From contig KN817622.1 in the NCBI GenBank assembly GCA_000827495.1, positions 1 to 64,000 of the forward strand: a stretch of 64,000 bases of DNA, read 5' to 3'. The notes below the pieces were generated by a model, which did not search any database, was not told the origin of the DNA, and worked only from the letters and a program-made list of their open reading frames with translations. Source of the stretch: Hypholoma sublateritium FD-334 SS-4. Its lineage: Eukaryota; Basidiomycota; Agaricomycetes; Agaricales; Strophariaceae. Of the stretch, positions 56,340-64,000 are shown one piece after another. Made by a program: the position numbers and the translations under genes. Within the stretch, counting starts at the first letter, position 1. The number at the start of each line of letters is the position of its first letter.

Positions 56340-56845
56340 GGGGGCGGGTGGAGTAGGGCGTTGAGAGCTGTACGCTGTTCGGCGGGACGTATATGCGCAT
56401 GTGTGGCATGTTTATGGGATGCCACTATGAATACAGTTCACGGCCATGTCTGCTTTTGAGCTCGGCTACAATCCCCAAACCCTTTAGCGCACCTTAGCTG
56501 CCTGCGATAAGTTAATGACTACAATAAGTGTCTACGGTATGACTCGAATACACATCTCTGAAGGGTGTGCCACCGATGAACGCAGTGGCTTTGAAAGGCA
56601 AGCAAAAACATCGCCTTAAGTGGACATCCGGCAAAGCGTTCAGCTCCTAAAATAGAGATTCGCTCCTGCTTATCGTGCTTTGCAATGCTGGACGGGCCAC
56701 GCAGGCCCTGTAGAACAACGAAAGCGTCGAAACCATCGGGGTGGCCTCGCAGGCCAGGTCGCATAGCAATGCTCAGCAACCATATATAAGGTCGACGGTT
56801 ATACGCTTCACATACATCTCAATAACTCCCTACCCCCACATACAA

Positions 56846-57398
56846 ATGTCGCACAGAATCACAGCAGTCGAGATGGTATTCGGCGATATACCTTCCGCCG
56901 ATCTCGAAAACGAACACGGCGACTTCGTCCTGGTCAACCTCATCAAACACGGCCTGCGGAGGTGGGAGGTCGGCCAGTTCCTCCTCAGCATCACGGATCC
57001 CAAGCGCCGCGAGGTAAATGTCCGCGAACGACGCTTCGCCTGATATTCACTCACTCCGATCGACAGGATGGGAATGCATATCTCCCCGTTGTCACCTTCA
57101 CGGAGGGCACAGGCGTACTTGGAGCTGGAAAATACATCTGCGAGGACCTGATCCGCCCACTGCCAAACCCGCGCCTGAAAGAGAACACACTGGTTCTCCC
57201 AGGAGCCTCTGGGATACGTCCCTTATCTTCATTAGTGAGCCAATGCCACCATTCAACCATAAATATACCTAATTTTAGCAGGAATTTGTATGGGTTGTCG
57301 ACCGTCAAAGGAGACTCGGTGATCCCCAGGCACACAAATATCGCCCGGCAATGTTTATTGTACGTTCAAGTCTGTTCGCAGGTTGCACGTCAGACTGA
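56846..57398 (+). CDS. Hypothetical three-exon protein
   Basis: Exons 56846-57013, 57067-57234 and 57279-57398, each a multiple of three, GT-AG introns of 53 and 44 bp. The product has 151 residues: MSHRITAVEMVFGDIPSADL, HGDFVLVNLIKHGLRRWEV, then YLPVVTFTEGTGVLGAGKYI and FVWVVDRQRRLGDPQAHKYR. The consistent phases over three exons support a real gene. A TATA-like TATATAAGG lies about 58 bp upstream. No domain recognised. The nearest gene on the other side is convergent. Confidence 0.5.
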
Positions 57399-57721
57399 CG
57401 GCATCTACGCTGTGTAGAACTACGTGTCGGACACTGAAAGCATGGTCATGATGCTTGACAAGGCCAATAAAGAGACGAAGCGGAAGAACACTGTCCGAAC
57501 AGCAAGCATTCAGCGGTATGACCGACCGGAAGGGGTGCCCTAAGTGTACCAACGTTGTTTAAAATATTCCCTTGACACATTCTCTTCGCGACAACGATTT
57601 TACTCTTTAATTAGTTCCTTTATTTCTTTGGTTCAGACCAGTCGTCACAATGCCTAGAAAAACTTCACATGAACAAGTGCACAAATACAGATCAATCAAC
57701 GATCAACCAACTAGCGACCTC

Positions 57722-58497
57722 TCAAACACTCTGCGCCAGTCCGTTGCGTCGCTCATCAGCATCGTCCAACTCCGGATGCATGATGTGGCGTAGTAGATAC
57801 TTGAGAAGGTTGCCTGCATGAATATTCTGTCGGGGAAATATCTTGCCAGTGGATGTGGTGTAGGCACTGAGCTCGTGAACTGTTCTGAACACCGTAACGA
57901 AAACTCCTTGATTGAATCCATCCACTAGGTCCACCAAGTTGACGTGGGTGTGTAGTATGACCTAAGCGATCAACTTAGAGCAATAGTACACGGCCGGAAC
58001 GTATCACTCACCATTCGACAGTCCTCAATTGTGTTAGGAAGGGGGAAAAATCCAATATACGCGCATAGTCTCCGCCAGTTGTCCAGGCTCGTCTCATCCG
58101 TGCCATAATTAACATTGAATTGCTTCACCAACGCATTTCGAAATCCTTCTCGCGCTTTCTTCTTGCTGTGTTTGTCCCATTCTCGCTCCGAGCATAATCG
58201 ACGGAATTGGACCCTTGCAGGCTCAAATGGGATGTACGTGAATCCGTCGTAACTGTTGAAAAAGTTGGCGAGTGGACCGTATGCGTGCTGTAGTGGAGTG
58301 GCGGGCAACCATCCCTGGATGGAACAGAGATGCACGAAGAGAGATCGTCTAAATGCCAGCGAGAGCTCGAGGGCCATCCTATACTGATCCAATTCAGAGG
58401 GTGGGGGATTTTCAGCTGCTGCACCGATAACAGCACTGGCGGAGGTCCAAGTTGGGTGGTAAGAACGAAAGGCCATGGTGGTGGGACAAACGATCAC
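57722..58497 (-). CDS. Uncharacterised two-exon paralogous family, copy 4
   Basis: Exon 1 58012-58497 and exon 2 57722-57961, GTGAGT...CTTAG intron of 50 bp, phase 0. The intron sits exactly where it does in copies 1-3. Blocks: YGPLANFFNSYDGFTY, QFNVNYGTDETSLDNW, LCAYIGFFPLPNT, HVNLVDLVDGF and GKIFPRQN. Unlike the others it has about 75 extra N-terminal residues (from MIVCPTTMAFRSYHPTW, or from the second Met at 58476), rich in Ala/Ser/Pro then helical. 241 residues. It lies about 48 kb from its relatives and on the other strand. Function unknown. Confidence 0.7.
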
Positions 58498-61400
58498 TAC
58501 ACAGTATACATAGTATATATAATTCTCCTTTCAAGCTTCTTGGGCGCTTAAATGTGGGAACCGTTTCGCTTTCGGCCAATCAGAGGAACACAAAAGGCGA
58601 CACCACTGCAAATGGTATGTTGGATGTCAATAGGGTCCAGAAATATGCTTGAATGTATCTTGACTTCTCAAATTATTGGATTCTATCATATTCGCGAACG
58701 AATACTGATGCCCACACAATGCCCACAGGCAACCCACAGGGGGAATCCCCAAAGCATCCCAAAGAGGAAAATATTCACGTGACTCACGGAACAACCGGGA
58801 CGGGTCTTGTGGTTCCAGGGCGCAGTATTTTAAACCACAGTGCCCCTTGTCTGCCGCCACGACAACTTCGCCCAACCATAGCGCCTCATCGACATCTTCA
58901 TACTGGACACTTCTTCCGTGATAAACTTTACCTGCACCTGAATCTACCTGCGCTCGACTTGGACTCCCCAGTATTGCGTCCGCTCTCCGCGACTCGTCGT
59001 CCTTCTGACCGACGCACCGTGTCCTACGGCCATCTCACTGCGGCACCCCGCCGCCATGGGCGCCTTCCGCCCTGAAATTTTTACTTGGCTATGCGCTGTT
59101 ATCAGGCGTATCTGAGTTATTCACGCTGCCACTGACCCTCGTGCTCCCTCTCCACCGCTGTTTCTCGCACGATGGCTACGTTCACATCCGCCTGTAGTGA
59201 TGTACCTGTGTGGCCGACCTTCTGCCTCTCATCTATCTCCTGCTGCATATGGTATATTATGGACTATTTTCTCCGGTTCATGATGCTCCACGGTGTTCCT
59301 GAGACCGTCGGTCAGTATTTTTAAATTGTGGCCCCGTCTCTTTTGTCCTGGTCTATGTTCGGTATCTCCCGTTAAGCATGTCTACATGTCAGATGCGTCC
59401 TCTCTCTCCATGTGCGGACTCACTCTAGAAGTCTTGTACCTCATTCCATTCCTTCCGCGAGCTACCACCATCCAGCGCGCTGCGATGGGGCGGGCATGCA
59501 GGAACTATCCATATCTAGTACGGAAAGAGTGACTCTCCTCGGGGGCTGCCTGGTTGCGCACTTGCGTGTCGTTTCATCTAGGTTGTTCCCTTTCCACCGT
59601 GTATACGTACAAAAACGACGCGCCTTGCTCTTATTCTGATTTCTAACCTGTCCCTCAAAGCTCTGACCGGAGATCTCCACCATATACCATGCGTGTATTT
59701 ACAAGCACTCTTACTGACACGCGTACACACGCATCTGGAGCTGAATCGCGCTCTGCTTGTAACCGACGACCGTGTATTTGTATGCCGAGGTGCGTAAACT
59801 ACTTTCATCGCCGTTCTTCCCCATGTCCGCTGTGCTGACTCTCCGCCGTAGGCTTTCCGCATTGTTCCTGGTGCTTTTGTTGGACTCGGTACGATTCTGT
59901 CTCTTGCCTGCGCTACAAAGCTATCTTTCCCAACAGGTGTTGGCGGCCAGCCACGCCCTCCAAAGGTGGCTCAACAGCGCGTATTAGATATATAATGATA
60001 CCCCATCGCATATTCTCCCTCCCCAGCAACCCGTCGCAATACCCTTGGATGTCTCCGAAATTTAAAGCACGCTTGCGCTCCAGCTCCTGCAACTCCCTAT
60101 TATGCTCGGTTACCTTACTTTCGTCTCCTTCACAGCTAGAGTAAGCACCGCCCGCGCATAGAACCGTTTCCGGAGTTCGCGCACGGAGCTGGGGTGCGTG
60201 CTCAGCGGTATCGCTGCGATAGTTGCTCAGTGCGATTCTTATCTACATGTGTCCACGACGGCTGGTACTGCGGACTGGATCCGCGTTCTGAGCGCCCACG
60301 CGTGGCCTGTTTGACGGAGTGTTAGGTTTATTGCGCGATGCGTAAATGGAGTGGTGTCTCAAGAGCATTTGGGTGACGAGTCCTGCCGCGATAAATTATT
60401 TTGTCCAAGATAACGAGAGTATTCTATACAAGTATGGTGGGAGGTCAGTATACACCCATAAACAGACACGCCGCGAGGCTGGGCTGTGTGCTACGCAGAC
60501 TGAAAGCCATTAATTCGACCATAATTCTCAAATATCGGCAACGAAGCTCCCAGCAGAGCCTTTCCTTTCTTATGCCACACTTTGTCAGGCAGCCCCCTTC
60601 ATCGGTGAATACGCGCCCACTGTATGTTTGACGCCAATATATTACTCAAGTATTAGTGAGCGATTATTGCCCTGTCATCTGGACCTAGTAAATATCTGAT
60701 ATCTTACAGCTGGATTCATTCGTAGAGAAATGATTTTATTATTGATATTTTATGTAGTTGATATGTAGTAGGAGATCAGGAAGAATACTGATCGATTAGA
60801 GAAGCTTCGATTTGTGACTAACAACGGAGCAGGATCATACACGGCGGCCGTGCCGTGTCAGTAGAACAGCAGCGTGAAAAGGCTTATTTTACAAGGGCGT
60901 ACGGTATCGTCTCAGTGACACCTTTATAGAGGTGTATGAGCTGATTTTTTATAGCACCAGCTATCTGTTAGCTGCAAAAGCGTACTCATGGAATTCGGAC
61001 TCGGGCCGTTGTTCGTAGCCATTGCGCGCAACGCTGTGCAAAGATGCTTGGCCCGAGCTCTTGTGACTTCGAAGAGCTTCTGAGCCGGGAAGGCAATCAC
61101 TGCGATGTCGAAACTGTATGTTCCACGAGGTCGGTTCATCGAAAGCGACGATCTTGAAGCAATCCACAGAAACGGAGTGCCGGGAGCCGGCCAGGAAATT
61201 ACTGTGAGAGTGGGCCCAACGACGTCCACCGGGCGTGGTGTAGCTGCAGCGCCTGAGGTTCCCCGGTCGGAGATAGGTGCTGCGCAGCACTGTTTATGCA
61301 CCCGCCGGATTCCCACAGCTGCTTCGAAAGGCCTTCGCTTCGGGACAACACCTTCGGTGGCTCGGTATGTAGTTGTATGTGACCTACTTTCACAGACTAG

Positions 61401-62520
61401 TTCTCTTCGTCTTTGAATATGAAATTTGTTTATTCCAGCACATAAAAATCTGGTTCTCCCCTTCATTGAGCGGGGGTAAAAAAGCGCACGTTTACGGTGT
61501 GTCGAGCCCAAAACAGACGGATTTCGGATGATATAGCAGGGCGTAAATGACTGCGGAGCGGCTGTCGCCCAAATAAGGCGAGAGAAATGATCCTCTGCGC
61601 AGTACATTCATGTCGCTCGCGTCGGTGAATGTGCATGGGCGCCCCGCCGTCACCAAGCTGTGCACGCGACGATGTTACGATGACGCCGGATCGTGGTGAT
61701 GATCCCGAATTTTGATCAGATAACTTGAAGAACCAAAGTCAATCAGCCGTATCAGGCCTACGTATCCAGCGAGATCCTTCAAATCAGAAATCGTATATAA
61801 TTCCGCCATAAACGGACACCCACTTTCCAAAAGGAAGTAAGTAGTTGTAAAAAAAAAACTACGAAGTGTCTGAATATCTACATGTCATGCCGATCGAACT
61901 CGCTTTTTGACATAGTATGTACAATAAAATACACTGAAAATATTAGTAGGCTGCCATACGATATACGCTTCCAACCTTGACAACTTGAAATCGCCTGAAC
62001 GACGAATTAATCTATTTATAGAGTCTAAGCGTAGTGGAGTTCACACAGCGTGCCTGCCACTGATGCATGTGATTGCTCCAGGCAGTGTACGTTGACAAGC
62101 CGCATATCTTAAACCTTCGAGAATTCGTCTTTTGGCTTGAAGCCTCTAAGAGCTCAGCTCGCCACGATCTTCCACTCCAAGAAACACGGTGCTTTATCCA
62201 CCATGAAAATTCAGAGAATTACCTTTGATAATGCGTAACAGTAGAATCAAAAGAGAAGGCTTCAAATATTGCATGCCGTATATGAAGGGAATCAGAGCCT
62301 ACAACGACACTGCTTGCCGATTTTCGGCAACGGCGCGACTACCGTGGGTGTAGATACCGAATACGTAACCTAGAGCCGCCTGTACCGTTGGCAAAGTATT
62401 GCCTCTTTGACGAGATGAGGCATATTATCATAACGAAAGACATTATGTGATGACTGCGCAGCAAAATCGTAGAAGGAGATAAGACAGCAACTGCAGATCT
62501 AATATTCTCCGATGTCGGCG
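58498..62520. other. Gene-poor stretch
   Basis: About 4 kb without a defensible gene. 58900-60000 is pyrimidine-rich on the plus strand with short open frames. 60924-61607 has long frames on both strands (227 codons minus, 103 codons plus, and others) that contradict each other and show no domain. 61700-62500 is mixed and featureless. A very diverged or intron-rich gene could be missed here. Confidence 0.35.
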
Positions 62521-62526
62521 TATAAG
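62521..62526 (+). promoter_or_regulatory. TATA box of the laccase gene
   Basis: TATAAG, 79 bp upstream of the laccase ATG at 62600. Spacing fits a fungal core promoter. Confidence 0.45.
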
Positions 62527-62599
62527 AAGGGCTCTGAACGACTTGTTCGCCATAATCTTTCTGTTCTTCGAGTCCTCTTTCAGTTCTCTTTCTTTCGCA

Positions 62600-64000
62600 A
62601 TGCGCTCTTTTTTTATCACCTTCACTTCTTACCTTCTTTCGACTGCATTTGCTGCTATCGGCCCTACCGCCAGTCTTTTCATAGAAAACAGTGATATCAG
62701 CCCTGATGGATTCAGTCGCTCGTACGTTTATGTTTCTGCAGCTAACTCGGTCAAATGGTCTAATAATTATACATACAGCGCCGTGCTGGCTGGCTCAGCA
62801 TCCGGGGCATCGACGTTCCCAGGTCCTCTCATCACCGGTAGTGTGGTAAAGTCGTCTCTAGCAATGAAAGTCAGATTGGCGCTGATGATTCGTAGGGCGA
62901 TACCTTTAGCTTGACCGTCGTCAATGACTTGACCGACACGACCATGCTCGTGAGCACCAGTGTCGTAGGTGTTCAATTGAAAACATTCAGCTATTATTAT
63001 ATACTCACTTAATATAATCAGCACTGGCACGGCTTTTTCCAGAAAGCGACAGCCTGGGCCGATGGTCCCGTTGGTGTTACGCAATGTCCAATTGCGCCGA
63101 CTGACTCGTTCCTTTACGAATTCTCGGACGTTGACCAAGCTGGAACCTATTGGTACCACTCTCACTACTGTAAGTTCATTAGAAACTCATTGAGACATCT
63201 TGCTCAATTCTACATCGTACAGCAACGCAATATTGCGATGGTTTGAGGGGCGCGATGGTCGTCTATGATCCTAATGATCCATATCTTTCCGAGTAAGCCT
63301 GCACAACATATATACGTAGGTACAACGGCTTACATTCCTTGTTCGTTATGCTAGCTACGACGTGGACGACGGTATGGAAGCGTTATTCAATACCGACATT
63401 TGGCTAATCATTCATTTACTTGATAGATACTACCGTCATCACCCTTGCCGACTGGTATCACACGGTAGCACCAACTCTGAGCGCTTCTGGTGTTCCACCA
63501 AGGGCTGATTCTACCTTGATCAATGGATTGGGCCGCTACTCTGGAGACACCACCGCCGAGCTTGCGGTTATAAGCGTTACCCAGGGCAAGCGCTACCGCT
63601 TCCGCCTCGTCTCCATATCCTGCGACCCTAACTATGTGTTCTCTATTGATAACCACACTATGGTCAGTCGAATGCCGAGGCGGATTGTGAATTACGCTGA
63701 TCAATAATCTCTATTTTAGTCTGTGATCGAGGTCGATGGTAATAATGTTACCCCTCTCACAGTAGACTCCATCCAGATCTACGCCGGCCAGCGTTACTCG
63801 TTTATTCTGACCGCCAACCAGACCATCGACAACTACTGGGTCCGCGCACTCCCGAACGTCGGCGGGCCATCTCAGGACTTCACGAACGGCTACAACTCTG
63901 CCATCTTGCGCTACGCAACTGCCGACGAGGTGGAGCCCACCACCCCCGAAGTTACTAGCACCAACGCGCTCGCCGAAACTGCCCTTGTTCCTCTCACGGA
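62600..64000 (+). CDS. lcc: Laccase (multicopper oxidase), 5' part, runs off the window
   Basis: Eight exons so far: 62600-62721, 62779-62845, 62896-62964, 63022-63169, 63223-63292, 63355-63371 (17 nt), 63427-63662 and 63720-64000 (cut by the window end). Signal peptide [19 protein letters not shown], then [18 protein letters not shown]. Copper ligand motif L1 HWHGFFQ begins at residue 87; motif L2 [16 protein letters not shown] is at about 130-145. Further laccase landmarks: [54 protein letters not shown]. Laccases oxidise phenols with O2 and take part in lignin modification or pigment formation. The third and fourth copper motifs lie outside the window. The frame is uninterrupted when the second intron ends at CGTAG (62895); an earlier acceptor would leave a stop. 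Confidence 0.93.

Noticed and set aside
60924..61607. A 227-codon minus frame and a 103-codon plus frame
   Set aside because: They overlap on opposite strands, no domain or splice support, and competing frames look equally good.
62846..62895. An in-frame stop (TCG TAG) after a possible exon start in the laccase
   Set aside because: The TAG is the intron's own 3' end; splicing at 62845/62896 gives an uninterrupted laccase frame.
1..64000. tRNA, rRNA or CRISPR features
   Set aside because: No tRNA box A/B pairs, rRNA segments or spaced direct repeats were recognised by eye on either strand.

Overview
The window looks like a piece of a draft basidiomycete genome, most likely a wood-decay agaricomycete (Polyporales-like). 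The grounds are dense short GT-AG introns, a multi-exon laccase, a HET-domain incompatibility-type gene, CFEM and small cysteine-rich secreted proteins, an alpha-kinase with a cysteine-rich N-terminus, and several lineage-type paralogous families. No rRNA, tRNA, CRISPR or bacterial-style operon was seen. Scattered single Ns cluster in sequences that look multi-copy (alpha-kinase gene, 10.9-12.0 kb, interior of the 32.6 kb transposon), as expected of a consensus built over repeats.

Layout. 0-3 kb: alpha-kinase gene on the minus strand. 3.5-10 kb: three copies of a short uncharacterised two-exon family and one F-box-like gene, plus a TIR-bounded non-coding element (8.0-8.8 kb). 11.8-28.7 kb: an 8,454-bp unit present twice in direct tandem, each copy carrying a CFEM/GPI protein, a frameshifted HET-domain gene, a fragment of a small secreted cysteine-rich protein and an intact member of that family. 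30-31.3 kb: one more intact and one decayed member. 32.6-33.4 kb: an 819-bp transposon with perfect 35-bp TIRs and a 6-bp target duplication, 30 bp before the start of an intact Rab11-type GTPase gene (33.4-34.5 kb) whose frame requires a 5-nt micro-exon. 35-48 kb: two further F-box-like genes and one pseudogene, each next to a Rab11 gene or Rab11 fragment, so a Rab11 + F-box block has been copied. 38-39 kb, 43.5 kb and 50-51.7 kb: very GC-rich repeat DNA, including a tandem duplication of about 0.87 kb. 39.7-39.9 kb: a minisatellite with palindromic units. 45 and 49 kb: a pair of uncharacterised paralogous genes. 52.5-58.5 kb: a second CFEM protein, a BTB/POZ protein, a three-exon gene of unknown function and the fourth copy of the two-exon family. 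62.6 kb to the end: the 5' part of a laccase.

The region reads as accessory DNA: gene birth by local duplication, pseudogenes, insertions and secreted proteins facing the environment (laccase, CFEM, small cysteine-rich proteins), with self/non-self (HET) and vesicle-traffic (Rab11) genes among them. The perfect 8.45-kb duplication shares even an undetermined base, so an assembly artefact must be considered.
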